From the NCBI GenBank assembly GCA_031273305.1, contig JAISSC010000198.1:1-16458 (forward strand): DNA of 16,458 nt, read 5' to 3'. The notes under the pieces are model-generated. The model was not told the origin of the DNA and searched no databases. It worked only from the letters and a program-made list of their open reading frames with translations. Positions 1 to 9,200 of this stretch are shown piece after piece. The position numbers and the translations under genes are program-made. The stretch is from Flavobacteriaceae bacterium. GTDB taxonomy: Bacteria > Bacteroidota > Bacteroidia > Flavobacteriales > Weeksellaceae. Positions within the stretch are counted from its first letter, which is position 1, and each line of letters begins with the position of its first letter.

Positions 1-122
1 ATGGTTTTAATGGTACTATTGAAAAGATCAATGAAGAAAAAAGAAAACTGGATGTTATGGTGTTGATTTTCGGAAGAAAAACTCCCATCGAATTAAGTTT
101 TTCACAAGTAGAAAAAATATAG
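1..122 (+). CDS. nusG: NusG, C-terminal fragment (KOW domain)
   Basis: The window opens inside a gene whose reading frame begins at base 3 and ends with TAG at 120-122. The 39 visible residues begin GFNGTIEKINEEKRKLDVMV and end in FSQVEKI. They match the last part of the KOW domain of the transcription elongation/antitermination factor NusG: a G-F-x-G-x-I turn followed by strands, and a central V-x-I-F-G-R-x-T-P-x-E-L run. NusG binds RNA polymerase and couples it to Rho or ribosomal protein S10. Its position immediately upstream of rplK is the standard bacterial order (secE-nusG-rplK-rplA). The N-terminal NGN domain lies outside the window, so only the C-terminus can be judged. The identification rests on the short motif plus synteny. 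Confidence 0.9.
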   Translation, partial: GFNGTIEKINEEKRKLDVMVLIFGRKTPIELSFSQVEKI

Positions 123-171
123 GCTGCTTCCACAGATTATAAATAAGAATCATTTTTAACTAAAAATTAAA

Positions 172-615
172 ATGGCAAAGAAAATTTTTAAAATGGTAAA
201 ACTCCAAGTGAAAGGAGGACAAGCAAATCCTTCTCCACCCGTTGGCCCTGCTTTAGGAGCCGCCGGTGTGAACATCATGGAGTTTTGTAAACAATTTAAC
301 GCCCGTACACAAGAAAAACAGGGACAGGTATTACCGGTCATCATCACAGTATATGAGGACAAATCATTCGACTTTGTCGTTAAAACTCCTCCCGTAACTG
401 TACAACTTTTAGCAGCATCAAAAGCTAAAAAAGGTTCCGGTGAGCCTAACAGAGACAAAGTAGCAGCTGTGACCTGGAGCCAGGTACAAAAAATAGCTGA
501 AGACAAAATGATTGATTTGAATTGCTTCACATTAGAATCAGCTGTAAGCATGGTTGCAGGTACTGCAAGATCAATGGGTATTAGAGTAACCGGACAAAAT
601 CCGTTTAACAATTAA
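172..615 (+). CDS. rplK: 50S ribosomal protein L11
   Basis: L11 is part of the ribosomal stalk base. It binds 23S rRNA at the GTPase-associated centre and is needed for RelA-dependent stringent signalling. The 147-residue product is close to the usual 141-147. The N-terminal domain shows the proline-rich segment NPSPPVGPALG (residues 19-29). The C-terminal RNA-binding domain ends with the family signature around RSMGIRVTG. The start at 172 is chosen because MAKKIFKMVKLQVKGGQANP aligns with typical L11 N-termini; Met8 would cut into the first strand. The start lies in an A-rich context (TAAAAATTAAAATG) without a clear Shine-Dalgarno, as is usual in Bacteroidota. It lies 49 nt downstream of nusG and 11 nt upstream of rplA, so the genes are probably co-transcribed. 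No oddities were seen. Confidence 0.98.
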   Translation: MAKKIFKMVKLQVKGGQANPSPPVGPALGAAGVNIMEFCKQFNARTQEKQGQVLPVIITVYEDKSFDFVVKTPPVTVQLLAASKAKKGSGEPNRDKVAAVTWSQVQKIAEDKMIDLNCFTLESAVSMVAGTARSMGIRVTGQNPFNN

Positions 616-626
616 TCTTAGGAATT

Positions 627-1319
627 ATGGCAGTATTAACAAAAAAACAGAAAGCAGTTGTTGCTAAAGTAGATAAAACCAAACTTTATACATTAGAAGA
701 AGCCTCTGGTTTAGTTAAAGAAGTTAACTATACAAAATTTGACGCATCCGTTGACATCGCAGTACGTCTGGGAGTTGACCCGCGTAAAGCAAACCAAATG
801 GTACGCGGAGTAGTTTCCTTACCTCACGGAACAGGAAAAGAAACCCGTGTGTTAGCTCTGGTTACTCCCGACAAAGAACAGGAAGCGAAAGACGCAGGAG
901 CAGATTTTATAGGACTGGATGACTATCTTCAAAAAATAAAGGACGGATGGACTGATGTGGATGTAATCATCACACAACCTCAGGTAATGGGGAAATTAGG
1001 CCCGTTAGGACGAATTTTAGGTCCTCGCGGACTAATGCCAAATCCTAAAACAGGAACGGTAACAATGGAAATCGGAAAAGCAGTGACCGAAGTGAAAGCA
1101 GGGAAAATTGACTTTAAAGTAGACAAATACGGAATTGTGCATGCTGCTATCGGAAAAGTATCTTTTGATGCTAAACAGATACAGGAAAATGCACAGGAAA
1201 TAATTTCTACCTTAATAAAATTAAAACCTCAGGCAGCTAAAGGAGTTTATGTGAAAAGTATTTACCTGTCCTCAACCATGAGTCCGGGTATTGCTATTGA
1301 TCCCAAAGGTGTTAACTAA
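627..1319 (+). CDS. rplA: 50S ribosomal protein L1
   Basis: L1 forms the mobile L1 stalk of the 50S subunit at the E site. In many bacteria it also represses translation of its own rplK-rplA mRNA. The 230-residue product has the expected two-domain layout: domain I from residues 1 to about 68 plus about 160-230, with domain II between. The L1 signature GRILGPRGLMPNPKTGTV lies at residues 128-145. The TMSPG motif near the C-terminus includes Thr217, at the position known in E. coli L1 to be important for rRNA binding. The gene starts 11 nt after the rplK stop and ends 16 nt before the rplJ start. Any L1 autoregulatory site should lie upstream of rplK, but the 49-nt nusG-rplK spacer does not show an obvious copy that I could identify by eye. 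Confidence 0.98.
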   Translation: MAVLTKKQKAVVAKVDKTKLYTLEEASGLVKEVNYTKFDASVDIAVRLGVDPRKANQMVRGVVSLPHGTGKETRVLALVTPDKEQEAKDAGADFIGLDDYLQKIKDGWTDVDVIITQPQVMGKLGPLGRILGPRGLMPNPKTGTVTMEIGKAVTEVKAGKIDFKVDKYGIVHAAIGKVSFDAKQIQENAQEIISTLIKLKPQAAKGVYVKSIYLSSTMSPGIAIDPKGVN

Positions 1320-1335
1320 TTAATTTTACCAAATT

Positions 1336-1860
1336 ATGACAAAACAAGAAAAAACACAGGTAATAGAAGAATTACAAGAAGTACTCAAAGGTACCAATGT
1401 ATTATATATAGCTGATACTGAAGGATTAAATGCACAACAAACCTCTGATTTAAGAAGAGCTTGCTTTAAAGAAGAAATCTCCATGAAAGTGGTGAAGAAC
1501 ACTTTATTGAGAAAAGCAATGGAGAACCTGGAAGACAAAGACTTTTCCGGACTTTTCGAAAGCCTGAAAGGTAATTCTACCATTTTCATTGCAGAAAAAG
1601 GAAATGTTCCTGCAAAACTGATCCAAACATTTAGAAAAAAATCAGACAGACCATTATTGAAAGCTGCTTGGGTTGATTCTGCAGTATTCGTAGGAGATAC
1701 TCAACTAGAAACCCTTGCAAGCCTTAAATCAAAAGAAGAACTTGTCGGAGAAATTGTCGGATTACTTCAATCTCCAATCAAAAATGTTATTTCTGCACTT
1801 AAATCAGGAGGAAATACCATTGCAGGTTTAGTAAAAACTTTATCCGAAAAAACGGAATAA
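1336..1860 (+). CDS. rplJ: 50S ribosomal protein L10
   Basis: L10 anchors the L7/L12 dimers to the ribosome and, with L11, forms the stalk base. The product is 174 residues, within the usual 165-180. The N-terminal globular domain carries the typical pattern VLYIADTEGLNAQQTSDLRR (about residues 22-41), followed by the conserved K-V-V-K-N-T-L-L-R-K-A segment. The C-terminal helix (about 140-174, ending KTLSEKTE) is the part that binds L7/L12 dimers. Only 15 nt separate it from rplA, so there is no room for the long L10-binding leader found upstream of rplJ in E. coli or Bacillus. rplL follows after 54 nt, the standard order for this complex. Confidence 0.97.
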   Translation: MTKQEKTQVIEELQEVLKGTNVLYIADTEGLNAQQTSDLRRACFKEEISMKVVKNTLLRKAMENLEDKDFSGLFESLKGNSTIFIAEKGNVPAKLIQTFRKKSDRPLLKAAWVDSAVFVGDTQLETLASLKSKEELVGEIVGLLQSPIKNVISALKSGGNTIAGLVKTLSEKTE

Positions 1861-1914
1861 TTACGCACTCATAATAAACACAGTTGTTAAACAAAAATTA
1901 AAACAAAATTAAAA

Positions 1915-2292
1915 ATGGCAGATTTAAAACAATTAGCTGAAACTTTAGTAAATTTAACAGTAAAAGAAGTTAACGAATTAGCAGAAATATTAAAAGAAGA
2001 ATACGGAATTGAACCTGCTGCTGCAGCCGTTGCCGTTGCTGCTCCTGCTGCGGGCGGAGATGTAGCTGCTGTAGAAGAAAAAACAGAATTTGACGTAGTT
2101 CTTAAAGCCGCAGGTGCTAACAAGTTAGCCGTTGTTAAATTAGTTAAAGACTTAACAGGCAAAGGATTAAAAGAGGCTAAAGACGCAGTCGACAGTGCTC
2201 CTACCGCAATCAAGGAAGGAATTGCTAAAGACGAAGCAGAGAGCCTTAAAAAACAGCTCGAAGAAGCTGGTGCTGAAGTTGAATTAAAATAG
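1915..2292 (+). CDS. rplL: 50S ribosomal protein L7/L12
   Basis: L7/L12 is the multicopy stalk protein that recruits and stimulates translational GTPases (EF-Tu, EF-G, IF2). The 125-residue product shows three parts. An N-terminal dimerisation/L10-binding helical region spans about residues 1-33. An Ala/Val/Gly-rich hinge (PAAAAVAVAAPAAGGD) spans about 35-50. A C-terminal factor-binding domain contains KLAVVKLVKDLTGKGLKEAK and ends EEAGAEVELK, matching the family closely. The start is in an A-rich context (AAAATTAAAAATGGCA) very like that of rplK. In other bacteria L7/L12 is made in about fourfold excess over the other operon products. Here the strong hairpin immediately downstream (2313-2354), ahead of rpoB, is a plausible way to favour rplL over rpoBC expression, but that is inference. 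Confidence 0.98.
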   Translation: MADLKQLAETLVNLTVKEVNELAEILKEEYGIEPAAAAVAVAAPAAGGDVAAVEEKTEFDVVLKAAGANKLAVVKLVKDLTGKGLKEAKDAVDSAPTAIKEGIAKDEAESLKKQLEEAGAEVELK

Positions 2293-2312
2293 TTCAACAT
2301 ACCTAAAAATAA

Positions 2313-2354
2313 AGGTTTAGGCCTCCAATTTTTCTATTGGTAAGGTCTAAGCCT
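2313..2354 (+). promoter_or_regulatory. rplL-rpoB intergenic hairpin (attenuator or RNA-processing site)
   Basis: A two-tier stem-loop fills the short rplL-rpoB spacer. The outer stem pairs AGGTTTAGGCCT (2313-2324) with AGGTCTAAGCCT (2343-2354) over 12 positions including two G-U pairs. The inner stem pairs CCAAT (2325-2329) with ATTGG (2336-2340) over a 6-nt loop, with a 2-nt bulge on the 3' side. The following ATTTGTGTTTTAAAAA is only loosely U-rich, so full termination is unlikely. In E. coli a partial terminator and an RNase III site lie at this same junction and set the rplL:rpoBC ratio. A similar role is inferred here from position and structure, not shown. Confidence 0.75.
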
Positions 2355-2386
2355 ATTTGTGTTTTAAAAAGATTTTAATTTATTAT

Positions 2387-5300
2387 ATGAGTAAATCATT
2401 GGCATCAAAAACTCAAAACCCTAAGAGATTTAGTTTCTCACATTCTAAGGGACAAATTGAATTTCCTGATTTTCTGGATATCCAGGTAAAATCCTTTCAG
2501 GATTTTTTTCAATTGGAAACACGTCCTGACCAAAGAAAAAATGAAGGACTTTTTAAAACGTTTACTGAAAACTTCCCCATATCGGATACAAGAAATCAGT
2601 TCGTTTTAGAATTTTTAGATTACTTTGTCGATCCTCCAAAATACTCTATCGAAGAGTGTATCGAAAGAGGATTAACTTATAGCGTGCCACTAAAAGCCCG
2701 TTTAAAACTCTATTGTACCGACCCGGAACACGAAGATTTTGAAACCGTAGTTCAGGATGTTTATCTGGGACCTATTCCTTATATGACTCCCAGCGGTTCA
2801 TTCATCATTAACGGAGCAGAAAGAGTTGTGGTATCCCAATTACATCGTTCACCCGGTGTATTTTTTGGACAATCGTATCATGCCAATGGTGCAAAACTGT
2901 ATTCCTCCAGAATTATCCCTTTCAAAGGATCATGGATGGAATTTGCAACAGACATCAACGGGGTGATGTATGCCTACATCGACAGAAAGAAAAAGCTCCC
3001 GATGACCACCCTGCTACGAGCAATCGGTTATCAGAGCGATAAAGATATTTTGGAAATCTTTGACCTTGCAGAAGAAGTTAAAGTAAACAAATCCAACCTG
3101 AAAAAAATGTTGGGAAGAACTTTAGCCGCAAGAGTATTAAACACTTGGTTTGAAGATTTCGTAGACGAAGATACCGGTGAAGTAGTATCCATTGAAAGAA
3201 ATGAAATTATTCTGGATCGCGAAACAATTCTGGAAAAAGAACACACTGATTTAATTATTGATTCCGGGATAAAAACTATCCTGATACATAAAGAAAACAG
3301 CAGCGAGTTTTCCATTATTCACAATACCTTACAAAGAGACTCTACCAATTCGGAAAAAGAAGCAGTAGAATATATCTATCGTCAGTTAAGAAACGCAGAA
3401 CCGCCTGATGAAGAAACCGCAAGAGGAATCATTGATAAATTATTTTTCTCTGATGCACGTTATTCATTAGGAGAAGTAGGACGTTACAGGATAAACAAAA
3501 AACTGGGTATTAACACTCCGAATGATGTTCAGGTTCTTACCAAAGACGACATCATCGCAATTGTAAAATACCTGATAGAATTGATCAATTCCAAAGCGGA
3601 GGTTGATGATATTGACCACTTATCCAACCGACGTGTAAAAACAGTAGGCGAACAATTAGCCGGTCAGTTTGGCGTAGGGTTGGCTCGTATGGCACGCACC
3701 ATCAAAGAAAGAATGAACGTGCGAGATAATGAGGTCTTCACTCCAATAGACCTAATCAATGCTAAAACCCTGACATCCGTTATCAATTCTTTCTTCGGAA
3801 CCAACCAGTTATCTCAGTTTATGGATCAAACCAATCCACTCTCTGAAGTGACCCACAAAAGACGTATGTCTGCATTAGGTCCCGGTGGTTTATCCAGAGA
3901 AAGAGCCGGATTTGAAGTGCGGGACGTTCACTACACCCACTACGGCAGGATCTGTCCGATTGAAACCCCCGAAGGCCCAAATATAGGTTTGATCTCCTCC
4001 TTAGGATGCTATGCACGCATCAACGACTTAGGATTCATGGAAACCCCTTACAGGAAAGTAGTAAACGGTCGGGTTGATTTGAACTCCGAACCTAAATACC
4101 TGACGGCGGAAGAAGAAGAAGAAAAAATAATTGCTCAGGCAAATATCAATTTAGACAATCAGGGGAAAATCCTTGATGAAAGAATTGTAGCAAGAGAAGA
4201 AGCGGATTATCCGGTCGTTGAGCCTGATAAAGTCCACCTTATTGATGTTGCGCCTAACCAAATCACCGGTATCTCAGCCTCATTAATTCCGTTTTTGGAA
4301 CATGATGATGCCAACCGTGCATTGATGGGTTCCAACATGATGCGTCAGGCTGTACCACTCCTCAAACCACAAGCACCAATTGTAGGTACAGGATTGGAAT
4401 TTCAGGTTGCCAAAGACTCCCGAATCTTAATCAATGCAGAAGGTGAAGGAGTAGTTGAATACGTAGACGCCGATAAAATTACCATTAAATATGACAGAAC
4501 CGAAGAAGAAGAACTGGTAAGTTTTGATTCCGCAAGTAAAACATATAAACTAACCAAATTCAGAAAAACCAATCAAAGCACTTCCATTACCCTTAAACCC
4601 ATAGTTAAAGCCGGTGACAGGGTAACCAAAGGACAAGTACTAACCGAAGGATACGCCACCGAAGATGGAGAATTAGCTCTGGGACGAAACCTGTTGGTTG
4701 CATTTATGCCGTGGAAAGGATACAACTTTGAAGATGCTATCGTAATCAATCAAAGAGCTGTTAGCGAAGACTGGTTCACTTCCATTCACGTAGACGAATA
4801 CTCATTAGAAGTTCGGGATACCAAACTGGGTATGGAAGAACTTACTTCCGATATTCCAAATGTGAGCGAAGAAGCTACTAAAGATTTAGATGAATACGGG
4901 ATGATTCGAATCGGGGCAGAAGTAAAAGCCGGAGATATTCTGGTAGGTAAAATTACCCCAAAAGGAGAATCCGACCCCACTCCGGAAGAAAAACTACTTC
5001 GTGCAATATTTGGTGACAAAGCGGGCGATGTAAAAGACGCTTCACTTAAGGCGGAACCTTCCTTAAAAGGAGTAGTTATCGACAAGAAATTATTTACCCG
5101 TAACATTAAAGACAAACGTAAGAGAGGAGACGAAAAATTAAAAATTGAACAATTAGAGGCTGAATTTAAACTTAAATTCAATGACTTAAAAAATCAATTA
5201 TTAGATAAACTTTACGTACTCTTAAACGGAAAAACCTCACAAGGTATCTATAACGATCTAAACGAAGAAGTAATTCCTAAAGGAGTGAAATTTACCCAGA

Positions 5301-6211
5301 AATTACTATCAGGTATTGATGATTATTTCAACCTTACCGGAGGAAGCTGGACGATCGATGAGAGCAAAAACAATGCGATCAAAGAATTACTTCACAACTA
5401 TAAGATCAAACACAACGATCTACTGGGAACCTTAAACCGTGAAAGACATACCATATCCGTAGGAGATGAATTACCTGCAGGAATCGTGAAACTGGCAAAG
5501 GTTTACATAGCTAAAAAACGTAAACTGAATGTAGGAGATAAAATGGCAGGACGTCACGGAAATAAAGGTATCGTAGCAAGAATCGTACGGGATGAAGATA
5601 TGCCTTTCCTTGAAGACGGAACTCCGGTAGACATCGTATTAAATCCGTTAGGAGTACCTTCACGTATGAACATCGGACAGATATACGAAACCATACTTGG
5701 ATGGTGCGGCAAGAAATTAGGTAAAAAATTTGCCACTCCTATCTTCGACGGAGCAACTTCCGAACAAATTGATGAATTGACCAAAGAAGCAGGAGTTCCT
5801 CAATGGGGAACAACTTACCTATACGACGGAGGAACCGGAGAACGCTTCGAACAGAAAGCAACCGTCGGGGTTATATATATGCTGAAACTGGGTCACATGG
5901 TAGATGATAAGATGCACGCACGTTCCATCGGACCTTACTCTCTGATTACCCAACAACCACTGGGAGGTAAAGCCCAGTTTGGAGGACAAAGATTCGGGGA
6001 AATGGAGGTATGGGCTTTGGAAGCATTCGGAGCATCCAACATCCTCAGAGAGATCATTACCGTTAAATCCGATGATGTAATAGGCAGAGCTAAAACCTAT
6101 GAATCTATCGTGAAAGGCGAGCCTATGCCTGAGCCGGGTATTCCTGAATCATTCAATGTATTCTTACATGAATTACAAGGCTTAGGATTAGATGTACGAT
6201 TAGAAGAATAA
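2387..6211 (+). CDS. rpoB: DNA-directed RNA polymerase subunit beta
   Basis: RpoB is the beta subunit of RNA polymerase, forming one side of the active-site cleft. The ATG at 2387 (MSKSLASKTQNPKRF) gives 1274 residues, close to other Bacteroidota RpoB. The frame is open upstream to a TTG at 2357, but that would place the start against the foot of the hairpin and adds a non-conserved tail. The rifampicin-binding cluster includes SQFMDQTNPLSEVTHKRRMS. Residues equivalent to E. coli Ser512, Asp516, His526 and Ser531 are intact here as Ser476, Asp480, His490 and Ser495. Active-site lysines of the DKMAGRHGNKG motif fall at Lys1052 and Lys1060. The C-terminal GGKAQFGGQRFGEMEVWALE anchor that contacts beta' is present, and the protein ends GLDVRLEE. 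rpoC follows after 57 nt. Confidence 0.99.
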   Translation: MSKSLASKTQNPKRFSFSHSKGQIEFPDFLDIQVKSFQDFFQLETRPDQRKNEGLFKTFTENFPISDTRNQFVLEFLDYFVDPPKYSIEECIERGLTYSVPLKARLKLYCTDPEHEDFETVVQDVYLGPIPYMTPSGSFIINGAERVVVSQLHRSPGVFFGQSYHANGAKLYSSRIIPFKGSWMEFATDINGVMYAYIDRKKKLPMTTLLRAIGYQSDKDILEIFDLAEEVKVNKSNLKKMLGRTLAARVLNTWFEDFVDEDTGEVVSIERNEIILDRETILEKEHTDLIIDSGIKTILIHKENSSEFSIIHNTLQRDSTNSEKEAVEYIYRQLRNAEPPDEETARGIIDKLFFSDARYSLGEVGRYRINKKLGINTPNDVQVLTKDDIIAIVKYLIELINSKAEVDDIDHLSNRRVKTVGEQLAGQFGVGLARMARTIKERMNVRDNEVFTPIDLINAKTLTSVINSFFGTNQLSQFMDQTNPLSEVTHKRRMSALGPGGLSRERAGFEVRDVHYTHYGRICPIETPEGPNIGLISSLGCYARINDLGFMETPYRKVVNGRVDLNSEPKYLTAEEEEEKIIAQANINLDNQGKILDERIVAREEADYPVVEPDKVHLIDVAPNQITGISASLIPFLEHDDANRALMGSNMMRQAVPLLKPQAPIVGTGLEFQVAKDSRILINAEGEGVVEYVDADKITIKYDRTEEEELVSFDSASKTYKLTKFRKTNQSTSITLKPIVKAGDRVTKGQVLTEGYATEDGELALGRNLLVAFMPWKGYNFEDAIVINQRAVSEDWFTSIHVDEYSLEVRDTKLGMEELTSDIPNVSEEATKDLDEYGMIRIGAEVKAGDILVGKITPKGESDPTPEEKLLRAIFGDKAGDVKDASLKAEPSLKGVVIDKKLFTRNIKDKRKRGDEKLKIEQLEAEFKLKFNDLKNQLLDKLYVLLNGKTSQGIYNDLNEEVIPKGVKFTQKLLSGIDDYFNLTGGSWTIDESKNNAIKELLHNYKIKHNDLLGTLNRERHTISVGDELPAGIVKLAKVYIAKKRKLNVGDKMAGRHGNKGIVARIVRDEDMPFLEDGTPVDIVLNPLGVPSRMNIGQIYETILGWCGKKLGKKFATPIFDGATSEQIDELTKEAGVPQWGTTYLYDGGTGERFEQKATVGVIYMLKLGHMVDDKMHARSIGPYSLITQQPLGGKAQFGGQRFGEMEVWALEAFGASNILREIITVKSDDVIGRAKTYESIVKGEPMPEPGIPESFNVFLHELQGLGLDVRLEE

Positions 6212-6224
6212 AATTCTTCTAATC
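6198..6224 (+). promoter_or_regulatory. Perfect hairpin spanning the rpoB stop codon
   Basis: GATTAGAAGAAT (6198-6209) is perfectly complementary to ATTCTTCTAATC (6213-6224), leaving a 3-nt AAA loop. The left arm encodes the last RpoB residues (RLEE), and the TAA stop (6209-6211) sits at the stem-loop junction. The stem is A-U rich. The downstream TCTCTATAAATTG is not a U tract, so it does not look like a classical intrinsic terminator; an A+T-rich stretch follows up to rpoC. Possible roles are mRNA stabilisation, an RNase III-type processing site, or modulation of rpoB-rpoC coupling. The pairing is visible in the sequence; the function is inference. Confidence 0.6.
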
Positions 6225-6268
6225 TCTATAAATTGAAAATTTTTTAAATTTAATTGATTACAAACACA

Positions 6269-9200
6269 ATGGCAGTTAAACAAAAGACTAGCAAATTTAG
6301 TAAAATTACAATAGGGTTAGCCTCACCGGAAAACATCCTACAACAATCCAGAGGAGAAGTTCTAAAACCCGAAACAATCAATTATCGTACACATAAACCT
6401 GAACGAGACGGTTTATTTTGTGAAAGAATATTTGGTCCCATAAAAGATTATGAATGTGCCTGCGGTAAATACAAAAGAATCCGATATAAAGGAATCGTAT
6501 GCGACAGGTGCGGTGTGGAAGTAACCGAGAAAAAAGTAAGACGCGAAAGGATAGGACATATTAATCTGGTTGTTCCCGTAGCTCATATTTGGTATTTCCG
6601 TTCACTTCCGAACAAAATCGGATACTTATTGGGAGTTCCTTCCAAAAAATTAGATATGATTATCTACAACGAACGATTTGTAGTTATTCAGGCAGGAATT
6701 GCCAAAAAATTAAGCGGAGACGAATTAGAGCATTTAGAATTCTTAACAGAAGAAGAATACTTGGATATTCTGGAAACTCTTCCCGCAGAAAATCAATATT
6801 TGGATGATTCAGACCCCAACAAATTTATTGCCAAAATGGGAGCAGAATGTCTGGAAGAATTACTGAAAAGAATTGACCTGAATGCTTTATCCTATGAACT
6901 ACGGCACAAAGCAAATACAGAATCATCAAAACAAAGAAGAACCGAAGCATTAAAAAGACTTCAGGTAGTAGAATCTTTCAGAGATGCAAACACCAACGGA
7001 AGGATAAATCGTCCCGAATGGATGATTATGAGAGTGATTCCGGTTATCCCTCCCGACTTGCGCCCTTTGGTTCCCTTAGACGGAGGACGTTTTGCGACCT
7101 CAGACCTAAATGACCTATACAGACGGGTTATCATCAGAAATAACCGTTTAAAAAGACTTATCGAGATCAAGGCTCCGGAAGTTATCTTACGAAATGAAAA
7201 ACGTATGCTTCAGGAAGCCGTAGATTCCCTGTTTGACAATACAAGAAAATCATCAGCAGTAAAATCCGAATCCAACAGACCTTTAAAATCTTTATCGGAT
7301 TCATTAAAAGGAAAACAAGGACGTTTCCGTCAGAACTTATTAGGTAAACGTGTGGATTATTCCGCCCGTTCCGTTATTGTGGTAGGTCCTTCTCTACAAC
7401 TACATGAATGCGGTTTGCCGAAAGATATGGCAGCCGAACTCTATAAACCGTTTATCATTCGTAAACTCATCGAAAGAGGAATCGTAAAAACCGTGAAATC
7501 GGCTAAACGAATTATCGAGAGAAAAGAACCGGTAGTATACGATATTCTGGAAAACGTAATGAAAGGACACCCTGTGTTATTAAACCGTGCTCCTACCCTG
7601 CACCGTTTAGGTATTCAGGCATTCCAGCCGAGAATGATAGAGGGAAAAGCTATCCGCCTGCACCCGTTGGTATGTACCGCTTTCAATGCGGATTTCGACG
7701 GTGACCAGATGGCTGTCCACCTGCCATTAGGCCCGGAAGCTATACTGGAAGCTCAATTATTAATGTTGGCTTCCCAAAATATCCTAAATCCGGCAAACGG
7801 TTCCCCTATTCAGGTTCCTTCTCAGGATATGGTTCTGGGTTTATATTATATGACCAAACCTTTAGTGCCAACTGATGAAATTACCGTGAAAGGACACGGC
7901 TCAACTTTCTACTCCGCTGAAGAAGTAGAAATAGCCTACAACGAAAAAGCAGTAGACCTCAATGCTATTATTAACGTAAAAGCAACCGTATTAGAAGAAG
8001 AAGAATTAGTCGAAAAAATAATTGAAACTACCGTAGGGCGAGTACTATTTAATAAGATAGTTCCCAAAAAAGTAGGATATATCAACGAAGTATTGACTAA
8101 AAAATCTCTAAGAAATATCATCGGTACTATCCTGCAAAGAACCAACTTCCCTACCACAGCCAAATTTCTGGATGACATGAAAAATCTCGGATATGCTACC
8201 GCTTTTAAGGGAGGACTTTCTTTTAGCTTGGGAGACATCAAAACTCCGGACGAAAAAAGAACCATGATTCAGGATGCAAATACGCAGGTAGACGGAATAC
8301 GGGCGAACTATAACATGGGATTGATCACCAACAACGAAAGATATAATCAGGTAATTGACGTATGGACTAATACCAACGCCCGACTAACCGACCTTATCAT
8401 GCAAAGAATGAAAACCGACAAAGGAGGATTTAATTCTGTTTACATGATGTTGGATTCCGGTGCGCGGGGTTCCAAAGAGCAAATCCGACAGTTAGCCGGA
8501 ATGCGGGGACTGATGGCAAAACCACAGAAAGCAGGTTCATCGGGAGGAGAGATTATCGAAAACCCGATCATTTCCAACTTCCGTGAGGGACTTTCCATTC
8601 TGGAATACTTTATTTCCACACACGGTGCACGTAAAGGTTTGGCAGATACCGCACTAAAAACCGCAGATGCAGGATACCTTACCCGTCGTTTAGTAGACGT
8701 GGCACAAGATGTCATTATCAATGAAACAGACTGCGGCACATTACGTGGTATCGAAATCACTCCGTTGAAAAAGAACGATGAAATTGTAGAACCTTTATCT
8801 GAAAGAATACTCGGACGTGTATCTCTTCACGATATATATCATCCGGATACTGATGAGATATTGCTGAAAGCAGACCAATTAATTAACTCAGAACTGGCAA
8901 AATTAATTGAATCCTCAGGTATTGAGTCCGTAGAAGTACGTTCACCATTAACCTGTGAATCCAAAAAAGGAATCTGTGCCAAATGCTATGGTGTGAATCT
9001 GGCTACCAATAAATTGATAAATAAAGGCGAAGCCGTAGGAGTTATCGCCGCCCAATCTATCGGGGAACCGGGAACACAGTTAACCTTAAGAACGTTCCAC
9101 GTGGGAGGTACTGCCGGAAACATAGCCGAAGTAAACAGTATTGTAGCGAAAAAAGACGGAAAAGTAGAATTTGACGACATCAGAACCGTAGAAAGTGAAG

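Noticed and set aside
156..611. Minus-strand reading frame of 151 codons across rplK
   Set aside because: It is a shadow of the rplK coding frame with no recognisable domain. Similar antisense frames across rplL, rpoB, rpoC and susC were dropped for the same reason.
2357..2386. N-terminal extension of RpoB from a TTG codon
   Set aside because: The ATG at 2387 gives the expected Bacteroidota N-terminus. The extra residues CFKKILIYY are not family-like, and the TTG abuts the hairpin foot.
6254..6268. N-terminal extension of RpoC from a TTG codon
   Set aside because: MAVKQKTSKFSK from the ATG at 6269 is the natural start. The extension adds only five non-conserved residues.
6589..6807. Plus-strand 72-codon frame inside rpoC
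   Set aside because: It overlaps rpoC entirely in another frame, and its translation is low-complexity without any family resemblance.
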